This document shows positions 15,401-26,789 of a DNA stretch of 64,000 nt, piece by piece. Position 1 is the stretch's first letter, and the number at the start of each line of letters is the position of its first letter. The position numbers and the translations under genes are program-made. A model generated the notes under the pieces. That model searched no databases. It saw only the letters and a list, made by a program, of their open reading frames with translations, and had not been told where the DNA came from. Source of the stretch: Sphagnum compactum (lineage: Eukaryota; Bryophyta; Sphagnopsida; Sphagnales); the NCBI GenBank assembly GCA_965153455.1, contig OZ234501.1:8246001-8310000 (forward strand). The letters run 5' to 3'.

Positions 15401-18400
15401 GATAGCTATTTTGACTTTGTTTTTAAATGGTTCAAAGATTATTTTGAATACCATCACAATTGTCTAAGTTTCAATGTATTATTCACAACTACATCTAAAA
15501 GTAAGACAAACAAAATAATTTGGAATACTTGAACAAAATTAATAGAGATGGGATTACAAAATTAAACACATTTTGTGATTACCATCATGTCATTTATTAA
15601 ATTTTTTCTAAAGTGTTATTTTCCTTAGGAAGAAAAAGAGGAATATTTTTTATAAAGTCATTCAAAGCTTTCTAAAGTTTTTGTTCTAAAAGGGAAAAAA
15701 AGGCGAATGCTAAGGACCCACTAATATCATATAGGCAATGATAGTTTCGAGGTTGATAGGGTCATGGTTGGCTTTCACTGGGAGTGATTTTTTGACCATT
15801 TGGTTGATTGTTTCTATTCATTAGGCTTAGAATTTATAACCCCAAGTGCAAGTCACACATGGAAGAAATAATTATGCAAAAAAAATGTCAAGGTGTTAAT
15901 AAAATTTTACGTATACATTTTTTACATTTTTGGGTTTTCACTAAAATATTGATGGATGAAAAAAGTACACATGTGAAAAATCACCACCACCATACAAATT
16001 ACTTTATTTGAGTTGTTCAAATTTTTTCACTTAAACTTATTCAACGTAAATTATATATTTATAAATTAATGAAAAAAAGTCATGGAGTCCTTGATCCGAA
16101 AAGTGGTACCCAAACTATGAATATTAAGTCCATATGGTAGAACAAGTTGAATGCATTAATGGTAAAACCTTGTGCTCTATAAAATTTGAATTCATTGCAT
16201 GATTGATCATCAATTCTAGATGTTTATGCTTAAATTAATACTACCATGAGTTTCTAGGTACCCGATTCCTTAACATTGTAGGTTGAGTTTGAATTAGTTT
16301 TACAACCACAAGTTGAACTATTATAATGTCATTGACAATCCAACTTTTGCATATCAAAAGTATACATGACGATAGGTGCATCCTCTTCCTCTATTAAGAC
16401 ATTTGGTGAACCAACTTTCTTGGTCCTGGTCTTGCCATTAAAATGGTTAAAAAGTGATGTAGTGGTATGTCCCAATGCTTACTGTTGGCCTTTGTCATGG
16501 ATGTTACTATTGTTTCCACTAAACTTATGGCCTTTTCTGATTGGTCATCTATCCATTTGCCTTAACTTACACATGTAACATGAACCCTTTTCATGTACAT
16601 TAATTTTTGTATTTGGCTTAATTAGGTTGAACATTTTGTCAACCTTGCTCTTCATGGCCTTAGCCTCCAAAAGATGGGAGAGGTGCATTCAAGCCCCGCA
16701 AGAGGTATGCCCTTGTCCTTCCTATAATCATACCAAGAAAACAAGATGTGATGTGAGTTAGGTAAAAAAATGATAGAATAACATTATCTTCTATCACTTC
16801 AAAAATATTTATGAATTTATAATAATCTACAAAGTCTTCCCACTCCAAATTATCATTTGTTGTTCTAGTGCAAGTATTAGAGGCCACATTTTATTTTCTA
16901 GATAATCTAATGGGCAACCTAATAATTTTATGGGTTATTGGTAGTAGGTTCCAAGGGAAGTTACTTCCATTTATTTCCCAAATGATGTGAAAAAAAATAT
17001 AGCATGCAACTTATTGAACATTTTTTTAACGATTTTTTTAAAATGTCAATAGGGTGAATTTGATTATGAAAATATACCTAGAATTTTTTCACTATTAATA
17101 AAAATATTCTCTTAATCATATATTATTTCATGGCCTCCCAAAAAATACTCCTTTCTTTCATGCATTTTATAAAATATACAAAAAATGACTTCCCTTAGAG
17201 TAGGTTCCTAAGTACTACCTCCATTGATTTAGGAGATGATGCTAACTAGTTTCCGTTCTTCTAAGTGGCAAGATAGGTGTCATTTAAGCAGGACATGGAG
17301 GATAAGATTTGGAGTGTTTCCATTTCTTTAGAAAGGAGAGTATGGTAACACCAACTTAAGGGAAATGAGGATCCTTTTCGTTTCTTTATCTTTGCATCAC
17401 AATGTGGATTTGTATTCTAGACACTTCTTGGTTTAATAACATCATGTGTGTGGTTTGTGTGGAGAAACAATTAAAGAGCTTGTATGTGTAAATTTTACTT
17501 CAATTGAGTTTTAAAGTTGTAGGTTTGGATAGAATAAAAGTAAGAACCAAAAAAGATAGATTGTCATTTTAAACACAAATGTGGTCTTATGATAAGGTCA
17601 AGTGAGAGTAGGCACCCCCTAATCTATTATTCTTGTGTTTATTTTGATTTGCTTCCTATCACTATCGAGTACCTCCCATAAAGGTAATCACTAAGTCATA
17701 GTGTAGACTACCAACTTGTACTAGGATTGCAAAGGCTTATAGTGTGATTTTCTTATCGTTTTGGGTTCATATGTATGATTCGATCACTTGTGTGTATTTT
17801 ATGTTTCATCACGTACCTAGCAACTAACAAGGACATAAAAGATAAGTGCCAAGCCAATTGATGGGAGTTATTTTCAATAGGTTATGAGAAGGAATCTCAA
17901 GCTATGAAAGACTAATGAATGTGGAAATCTATGATAGTTGTCTTGTGTTAACATATCTAACACACTTGACATAATCCACTCTCTTTGCATTCTTTCTTTC
18001 TTGTGAGGTTACAAATTTAACAACCTAATGATTATATTAATTTTTTTTGTTAAACCTTTTCTTGTAAACTTTGTCTATATATAAAAATTTGCATTCATTA
18101 GATTAATTCTTGACTTTCATATCCATGATCTCCTTTTCTTGTGTTGGTCTTAACATTGTTGCATTAGGACCTAAAATCTCTAAAACACTTTGGAGCCCAT
18201 CTAATACACTTGTTCATAGGCTAGAAATGTTTCTTCCTAATTGAAAGGATTGAATGGCTTGATGAAAATTGGATTGATTCATTTTTGGAATTGAGATTGT
18301 GATGCTTTTGTTTTGATGGGAAATACAAGAAATAAACATATAGGGATCTCTTTGGTGATCCTTAGGTTGTTCATTTTTTATTTTTTTTCCGTCGTAGTAT

Positions 18401-18784
18401 CCCAATTTCACAATTTATGTCCTTTGATTATTGGGTTGGATTGCTACAAGGTGCATAAATGCACCTTCCACCCAACATCTATTTTTGCATTGCAAGTTAG
18501 CTAGGGTTTTAGTCCTTTATGGTGATGTTGTAATAGATCACCAATCATTTTAGATCACATTATGAATTACAAGATGTATAGATCTAATCTTAAATCACAC
18601 ACTTTACCAGACACTTCAAGCCATGTGCATATACATTTCTAAACCATGTACTTCACCAATGAAGCTCATGTGCACCAATGGAGTTGCTCTTTAAGCACTT
18701 CAAAGTTGCAAATGACACAAATTTACAAACCATAGTTTTTGGTTGTTTGGTTTTTTTCGTTATAGCACCTTCCTATATAGTTGG
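12431..18784. other. AT-rich intergenic region without recognisable genes
   Basis: About 6.3 kb of AT-rich DNA with many homopolymer runs. No open frame resembles a known protein. Two related stretches at about 14450-14640 and 14740-14830 repeat an AAGAGGAAT/CCTCCTCTATTC theme. Around 16.6-16.9 kb the minus strand faintly resembles a decayed retroelement gag but is too broken to call. Confidence 0.5.
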
Positions 18785-19165
18785 TAACATGGTTGTTGCA
18801 GTGTGGGTTGGATGTCCAGAATCTTTTTAGTTTTTTGGGCCCTTTCATGTTCTTCTTGTTATTACGGTTGTTGGGTGCTTTCCTTTTTTTTTTCGGGGTA
18901 TTGTGTTTTCATGTATTGTGGTGGATCTGCTTTCCTTTTTCTTGGCTCCTCTTCTTCGGATCCTTGAATCTTAGTTATTGATTTGGTGTGGAGGACTTTG
19001 CATTTTGAGCTTGGTGATGTTTTGGATTATTGTGATGCATGTTTTGATGTCTGGAGAAATTGCCAGATACATTGAGGAACTTAGTCCGCTTGAGAGAGAG
19101 AAAGAGAGTTGGCAAAAGGTATGCAGACAATAGGAGGAAGGCTTCAAGAGATTTTTGTAACAAAC
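18785..19165. repeat. Inverted single-copy relative of the 11225-12430 block
   Basis: Plus-strand sequence runs GTGTGGGTTGGATGTCCAGAATC, then GAGGACTTTGCATTTTGAG, then ATGTCTGGAGAAATTGCCAG, ACTTAGTCCGCTTGAGAGAG, TTGGCAAAAG and AGACAATAGGAGGAAGG. This order matches the minus strand of 12430-11225. A short frame from 19048 reads MSGEIARYIEELSPLERE and meets an AAG/GTATGC donor-like site after about 24 codons. Whether this is an exon, a leader or a dispersed repeat is not decidable here. Confidence 0.7.
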
Positions 19166-19386
19166 CTGCATATGTTTAGGTTGTAGCTACAGAGCCATTG
19201 CCATCCTCCAAGACAAGCTTAGACAACACAAGAGCCTTGCACGTCAAGGTGCCCATGTTGGACTTGCTGGATTTCAGCTTCATCCATGGAGTTTGCAGAT
19301 GCAAACCTTTTGTGGTTGCTCATACAGTCTGTGAGTTTGGAACCATACTGGAACTGCACTCTCTCACCCCCTGGAAAATGTGAAGT

Positions 19387-20822
19387 TTATCTGCCATTCA
19401 TAGAGGTCTTTAAACGTGCTTGATCTCCAAGTACACAGCTCCCCACACTTTCATGTAGATTCTGTTGCAATAAGCTGGCCCCAAACTTGAGCTTCCTTGC
19501 AACAGCATGTACATTTCTGGAGGTGCCATGATCACTCTGTGGTGACACACAGCTCTGATCCTGATCCTCATCATCATCATCATTATCATTGTCTTCTGTT
19601 GATGTGGAGCCAAATCCTTTCTCTAACAGGTCAGACTCCTCCAGTGTATCTGTCTTGTTGAACAGACATTGGTGGTAATGGATAATGTCTTCCTGGATTA
19701 GTCCTGTGCCAGCAGCCAGGGTTGCAGAGCTAACTGGAGGTTCTGCACCTCCTGCAGGTTTAGACTTTGACAGACAAGAGAGCTTGCCTGGGGTGTCTTC
19801 TTGTGGAGTGTTGCATGAGAGACAAGCAGACCTGCAGCATGTTGTTGTACGGAGAGTGGCCATTGGTTTTGAGTGGACCAACCCACTTGAGTCTGCTCTT
19901 GCAGATTATATTTATTTTTGCTGCAGCTTCCAAGCTGTGTAGTGCACACATCAACAGTGCTCATACTGACAAGCTCTCAGATTATGGATCCCTAGAGTTT
20001 GAATCATTATTAAAGACACAGTTCTGTGACCCATGAGCTGCACACTGCAGCCAGCTACATTCCATCCCAGTTTGTCAAGAATTCCTACATCATCAGTTGG
20101 CCATCGGGGAACCTTCAGCTTTTCTTCCAATGTTGGTGAGAGAGGGCATACTGTAAAGCACTCTCTCTCTTTATAGCAGATTCTTGCTTACTTTGAAGGA
20201 TCAAGAAATATACAATCTTCTGCTGTGTGGATGCTTGCAATCCATCCTTTATGGGCAGATACAGCTACAACTTCTTCACACATGGTTGAGCCTCAGTTCT
20301 GACATTAGTAATGTAGTGAACTTCCTCAAGCTCCTGGCTTAGGATCCTCACAGGAGGATCATCACAATGTAATAATTCACGACTTCCAGCTACATTGTGT
20401 TTGCTATTGGTGCAGCAGGGTTGGCAGTCTCTGAAGGTAATCTGGATCTTTACAGTTGCTTGGGTCTTCAGATCTTCCACAGAGACTTTGACCTGGAACT
20501 CCATCCACAGTTTCTGGATACAGCTGACAATCCACTGAGTGGTGAACCATTAGATAGTGGTCCTGAAAAAGCAACAGTTTCTGGCTTGTCAGTGTGCAGT
20601 GATTGTACAGGACCAACTTCAGAACTTGAGTGAGTAAATACACTTCTTACAGGTTTTTTATTTCCAAGCTTGACAGCATGGGACCATTTGGGAATTTTCA
20701 ATCCTCTGGAGTCTCGAGAACCTTGTCTATCAAACTGGCCTGGCAGACGAGTTTGCACTAACCTTTTCACTGGCAGAATGGGACCCTTACTAGAGTGATG
20801 GATCACATTTTGCAAATCAGGC
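19387..20822 (-). other. Unresolved coding-like block (unknown gene or decaying gene)
   Basis: Several minus-strand stretches look like real protein sequence, but I cannot join them into one model. The best pieces are 20822-20651 (G|CCT phase after a TAG acceptor, ending before GTAAGA), containing LPVKRLVQTRLPGQF and GLKIPKWSHAVKLGNKKP; an open stretch to 20265 containing FQVKVSVEDLKTQATVKIQ; one near 20282-20189 reading EEVVAVSAHKGWIAS; one near 20150-19960 containing LEEKLKVPRWPTDDVG; and a terminal stretch 19881-19387 with an acidic DNDNDDDDEDQDQ run. Some junctions would need introns of about 41 bases, which is too short for plants. The block lies downstream of the PPR gene on the same strand. 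Function unknown; it could be an unrecognised gene, a pseudogene or alternative 3' exons. Confidence 0.35.
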
Positions 20823-21197
20823 CTACATGGGGAGAAAGCAACAGATATTGATTTGGATTACAGTCTACACATTACTCAAATAGCAACACAGGTACCATAA
20901 ATATTCATCCCAATCTCCTACAACCTCAAGTTCAGCCCTAAAGCAACCACTGGTTCAGCAATTAGTCCAAAGCATGGCCTGAATCTGCAGACAACAAGAT
21001 TCCTTATTGAGCACTACACTTGATGTTTTTACAGAATTGAAAGCACAAACCTACAATCTGTACAGTGGTCAAGTCACAGAGGCCAAGGCATAAGTCCAAT
21101 TCTATACATAGGTTTGGGTGATACAAAATCGTTAATTGCGACATACCTCACACTTTCCTAATCCCAACTGCAGCAGTCATATAGCAAGTTCCGTTTT

Positions 21198-24170
21198 CTA
21201 CCTCTCTTTTGGCAGCCTGGGGCTTTGTCTTTCAAGAGTTTCAAGGTAAAACCCAATGAGGTTAGCATATGTCCGTAGATTCAAGTCCACTCCTTGCATG
21301 TTGTAAACAAGATCCTCACAAGCTATGTAAAAGTCTCCTTTACCAAAAACTTCCAGGACCAATGAATCGGTTCTCATTTCAGCAACAAGGTCAATGGTTC
21401 GCATCTCTTTCAAAGCTTCAGGAAGTCTTGATTGCAGCCTGAAGGCTACAAAGGCATCAACCACAGCTCCATATGTAACTAGATCAGGAGCAACCCCACT
21501 AGATTGCATTTCCAGCACAGTAACCCGAAGATTCCAAAACTGTTCCATTCGGGAATATGCCAAGGCTAAAATGTTGTAAGTTGTCAAATCTGGTGCAAAC
21601 CCAGCCTGCTTCATGTTCTCAAATTCCCTCTCCAAATTCTTCATGGAAAAATTAGCTGCATAAGAGAGAAGAAGAGCATTCCAAAGAAGGTTTCCTATTG
21701 AGGGTTTCCGGAGTCCCACAGATTGGACAAATTGTCCCAACTGGTAAAAGTTACTATTCCTCAAATATGCACGTGCAACAGCCCTTAACGTCTGTCGCGT
21801 AGCATTGAACTCGAATTCTCGGAGTATGCTATAATGCCTCTCCATCTCTCTTACCAATCCAGCTTGTGCGTATGCTCGAACTACATAATTCATACACGTT
21901 GAGTCAGGCCGGATCCCCTTTGAGATCATCTCTCTCAAAGCTTTATTCATCCTCTGAAATAGTCCCCCACGTGCATAATTCTGAACAAGGCTCCTGTATG
22001 TCAACTCATCAGGAGGGATTCCAACAGTAATCATATTGTTGAAGATCCGCCACATCTGGTCATACAGACCTTTCTTCCCATATGCATGAAGAAGGCCTGT
22101 GTAGGTAACAGTGTTGGGTTTTGCATCACCTGATGTTATCATCTGCTTGAGTATTCCTTCTGATTGCTCAAAGAGACCACATTCAGCATAGCATTGAAGA
22201 AGACAAGTATAGGTTGATGTTGTGGGTTTGATACCCAGACGCTGCATCTCATCAAAGAGATCCTGGGCTTCATCACACATGCGAGATGCTCCTAGCATGC
22301 GGATAAACCTGTTGAAATGCGCTTCCCGAGGTCGATATCTGTCTTTCTTTCTCCACCACTGAAATACCTGGATCACCAAAGCCAGACATGTGACATGGTT
22401 GTTAACTGAAACTCTTAACTACAATGAGATAGACTCATGCAACTGCAAAGAAACTATGTTTATAGAAAGGTTCATAGAATGTTTTGGTAGCAGAATAAAA
22501 CTAATAAACTCATAGCCCCCGATGAACATTCTGGAAAAAAAAATGCTGTAAGTATTAAGACTAACCTCCAAAGCCTTGGCCATTTGGCCATGTGCACTAA
22601 GAAAGTCAACAACTGCCCAGAACTCAGGGGGCCTCCAGATCGACATGCCTTCCAATATTTCCATTGGGCTCCTTCCTGATCGAAGCTGCTCCACTACACG
22701 GGTCCTCCTCTCCTTCCCAGACACCTTCTCCTCTTCTTCAGTTTCTGAATCTGAATGTGTGTGTGTCTCCCATAAATATGGTGGTGATAGACGAAAGCTC
22801 AAAAGATCTTCCTTGACAAGATTACAGGAGAAAGCAAGAGTAAGCATGAACAGATAAAGGGGCTGAAGTAGGTCATTTGAAAAAACAGGAAATTACTTAC
22901 CAGGGGAGTTACTGGCAGGTTGACATTCTGTGCAGAGATTATGCAGGGCTGTGGCCTCCTCAACTTCTTGAGATCCAGCTTCCTTCTGCTCCATCAGCAG
23001 ATCCCCACATGCTGCACACAGAGATTGTGTGCCTGAAGATGCCTGAGCTCCCTATTAAGGGCAATAAGATCTTAGGAATGAGTCAAAGGTTCTATATGTA
23101 AGTATTAACAGTCCTACTACTGTCTCTACAGTGGTGCCAACACAGAAAGCCTTCCAGAGTAGGGCAGTTCAGTATATCAAATTGTACAGTTTATGTCTCG
23201 TGTTATGAGAAATGCTAGGTGCCTCCCAAGCAAGATGTATCTAATTATGCAATGGGGTTCAGGGACATATAATTAGTATCCACTCATATGGTCATGTAAA
23301 CCTGGCTCACAAGGAAATGCCTGGTGGAGAACTGTGGCATGGGGTGGTGAGGTGCATGTTCTGAAAAAGCAGGAGCAGTTTATCCCATTGCCATCTTCAA
23401 AAGCTCAGAAGCCAAACTCTGAAGAACAGAATGCACAAGCAATACCTGGAAATCCAATACTGCTGTGCTCGAAAATTCCCTCAGCAACTTCTTTCCCCTT
23501 GTCTCCAGGCTCCTCCTGCAAACCGTAAACCCTTAGCAACACTCAAAAAACCATCATATTGCAAAGAACAAAACCTGAATCCTGCAGAAAGATTTCTCCA
23601 ATTGTCAACCCCTATTTACGAATTGCTTGACCTAATAAAAAAAACCCTAAACCTAAGAGATGATGCTTGGTTATCTCTGATATGTATTCTGATATGCATA
23701 TCAGAATCCATAACAATTTTTCCAATGTCCGAGAACTCAAATCACGAAAAATTGCTTGACCTAATCAAAACCCTAGTCGAGGATCAAATAGAGATGGAGC
23801 GAGCGACTGGGATAAACTCCAGATCCATTGCCAGTCCCAAAAAGCCTTACCTCCTCTTTGTATTAGGGATGCCTGGATTGTGCAGCACAGCCCAAGTTGA
23901 GAGTACATTCTCCACATTGCTGCACGATACAACACTCTCATCCTCCTTGTTTGATCCAAATCTTCCTCCGCTCCATGAAGCTCTTCTGAAAAAACCGGAG
24001 TGAAATCTTCTTCTTCGTCTCTTGATCCCACATGATGAAGTGGAGAAGATGGTTCCTGATGACAAAGAGGAGGAAGAAGAAGAAAACATACATCCAGATG
24101 CAGGAAGATTAATCCATCTCCACTGCAATTCTCGCAGACAAGAAGGATACACAACATTCCCCACTGCCAT
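21198..24170 (-). CDS. P-class pentatricopeptide repeat (PPR) protein, probably organellar
   Basis: PPR proteins bind organellar RNA and support splicing, processing or translation. Model with five exons, all phases matching: 24170-23851, 23515-23446, 23051-22901, 22807-22566, 22367-21198; 650 residues. The first exon starts at MAVGNVVYPS and encodes a Ser- and Arg-rich leader typical of plastid or mitochondrial import. Exon 3 contains CAACGDLL and, 24 residues after its last Cys, LCTEC: two CxxC pairs, an unusual feature. Exon 4 has an acidic SETEEEEK stretch, then WRPPEFWAVVDFLSAHGQMAKALEVFQWW. Exon 5 holds about eight to ten PPR units (for example PTTSTYTCLLQCYAECGLFEQ, PNTVTYTGLLHAYGKKGLYDQ, PDLTTYNILALAYSRMEQF). 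There are no E, E+ or DYW editing extensions. The exon 4 acceptor (GGAAG) was chosen for phase and sits just after a competing CAAG, so that junction is the least certain. Confidence 0.85.
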
Positions 24171-26789
24171 CCTCAACAAACAAACAAACAAAACAGTGGC
24201 ACCAATCTCGCAACCACCCGCAGAAGCAAAACCCCTTGTGGGAGTGAGCATAGTGAGCGCCTTTCAGATTATCAACTGCAGACTGTGGTCCTCATGGATG
24301 AGGGAGATGACTCGTCCATGAAGGGCGGTTAGACGAGCACATAATTTGATTTGCTCTTCATGGATGATACTCATCCACAAATCGACGCATCGCCTTTGAT
24401 AATCTGATGGATGACACTAAACCCTAAACCCGGAAGGAGCTCGATTCGCTCGTTCAATTCTTCCTTTGGAAGAAGATTGCTCTGTTTGTTGCGGTCACGG
24501 AGATGGAGATCGATCGAGTTCTGCTTTGCGGAAGAAGATTTGTTGCGGAAGGGTTCCGTTTTTATTCCTGGTCGTTGAAGGATTTTGCAAGCCTACTGAA
24601 AATTCTGTGAATGGGTTCTTTTGCTATGTGTGTGTAGCGGGCGCCGTGTCTGCAGCAAAACAATTAGCAGTCTGCCGTTGCTACTGCGCGAGCTGCAGCT
24701 CTTCGCCAAAGAGAAGTAGAGGTAAGTGAAGGTGTTATTTTTCCAGCAGCTCATAGGTTGGTGAGATGTCTATTTCATGGAACTCGAACCTGTGGAGGTA
24801 AATCTGTTTACAGAATTTTCTCATGTTTCACACTCAGGAAATGTTTGGTGAGCTTTGTTTTGACTGACCATTTGTACATCTATCTTTGTTATTGTTTGAG
24901 ATGGTTTTGCCACTCTTTTCTGCAAGTCTTTGTGCAAGATTTCTGTGGTGAGAGAGGTGAAGTGAAGGCAAACCCAACCTGGATGATGCTGCAGGGTTTA
25001 GGGTTTAGGGCAGAAGGTCTTTATGCTTCTTCTCTCCCATTGTCTGTCGTGTGAAAGGTTGTGCAGGACAAAATGATTCCAGATTGGGAGGATTCAGTCG
25101 TTCTTGTGCAAAATTGTTTGGGACAAAATGATTTCAGATTGAGAGAATTCACTCATTCATGCGCCAAGATTCTATGAATTCCAAATGGTGAGGATTCAAT
25201 CCTTCTTGTGCAAGATTGTTTAGGACAACAATTTTGGATTACCTCAGCTAGACAATCATGAAGACCACCTTGATGATGTTGATCATTTTATATAAACAAA
25301 ATGTTGAAATCAAAAACTTGTTGCAAAAACAATTTTCATCAATATATACAAACCTATGTACATACATGTTATAAATAATTAGGTATGCATTAATTTGTGT
25401 TGAATAAGAAATAAATGATCAAAACATTAATAAAGCAAAGCAACATGGAGCCCACATTTTTGTTGATTATGTTGATGTGTGTCACTCCATTACCGATGAT
25501 GTGTTGAAATCCATTGGTTTTTCATAATAAAAACTACAAGTGTTTATTTGATGGCATGATGAATACAAATCAATCCTATTAAAGCCATTTTAAGGTTTTT
25601 ATATAAAGAAATAATTCGATTTTGAATTTGTCATGCATCACATTTAAAAAATGAAAAACCAAATATTTATGTGGCAATCACAATGTATTATCATGTAAAT
25701 AGCATAATACTTTGGCAACACTAACACTTATTATATTATGTGTAGAAATGTGGAAAATTTCAAAAAACTAACATATTCAAAGAACAAAACTTGTAAAAGG
25801 AAATGCAAAATCTTCTACAATATTTAGGAATATTTCATTTTTCAACATGAAAATTTCAAAATTAAATAATTATTCAACATACATTTGTTAAAGCTAGCCC
25901 TATACTATGGCATATAATCATTTGAAGCATGTAAATTAGGAACTAGCCAAAACCCTATGGAAATAATCAATGTATTAATCTTTTAAATGAATAGGTTTTT
26001 TGTTTGACCAAAAAACCAATGCCATTATATATTTCTGCTCAACATGAGTACATTTTAGATTTTAAAGATTTTATGTCCAAGAACATAATATGTTTCAATT
26101 TCATAACTAATCTAACAAAGGCATTGGTGTAGAAAATATTGTATGAATTTCTTGTGCATGGCTAAGGTTTTAATGTTGCGTCTTTGGGTGTTTGATTTAA
26201 TGGACTAGAAGAAAAACTATTGTTTACAATCAATTTTTGCAGCTACAATCAATGAGTACCTAACTACAATGTCCGCATCATATCTAGGAAATTGCAGAGA
26301 AATCTCCAATGCAACACTTTGAAGATACTTGAAGATACCACCACAATTGCACCCACTCCTGTACGGGCCCTTGTTGACAACCAGGAAAGAGAAACATAAA
26401 CTCCTCAATACAGTCACTCTTCCACAAATCTCTATATTCTCTCTCAGTAGGGACTCTACCAGCGATCTCAGAAATGGGTTCCACAAAGACCGAAACTACT
26501 TTCAAATACTCATATTCCAGCAATTTGGTTCTTGCCTCAGTAACAATAGCCCAACACTACTCACCAATAGCAGTCAGATGGAAAACCACTGCATAAAATC
26601 ACTTAATAAACCACTGGATCTCTCCTACTGTTTTTCTTCATGCACAGCCCAAAAATCTGTGTTCTGATATAATTTGCCACTAGTTCTCTTGGAATGCTCA
26701 TCCATGTTCCACAAGGGTTGTTCATGTCTGTATTACAGGACTGCTGGATTTTAACATTGATCTTCGCTTGTTACAGATTCTCACCTGAA
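24171..26789. other. Intergenic region upstream of the PPR gene and downstream of the coiled-coil gene
   Basis: Contains the presumptive PPR promoter with a telo-box-like ACTAAACCCTAAACCC near 24415. Another telomere-type GGGTTTAGGGTTTAGGG lies near 24993, and a diverged 75-85 bp repeat built on TTCTTGTGCAAGATTGTTTAGGACA occupies about 25050-25240. From 25.3 to 26.2 kb it is AT-rich without signals. A minus-strand open stretch near 26560-26284 (with EREYRDLWKSDCIEEF) looks protein-like but lacks supporting splice or family evidence. Confidence 0.5.

Noticed and set aside
16366-16887. Possible retroelement gag on the minus strand
   Set aside because: Only vague resemblance; no intact zinc knuckle or long frame.
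24466-25054. Cys-rich plus-strand frames downstream of the PPR start
   Set aside because: No conserved spacing of cysteines and no clear ATG context; more likely non-coding upstream sequence.
26284-26560. Minus-strand stretch containing EREYRDLWKSDCIEEF
   Set aside because: It looks protein-like but has no ATG, no convincing splice sites and no recognised family; left as unresolved intergenic sequence.
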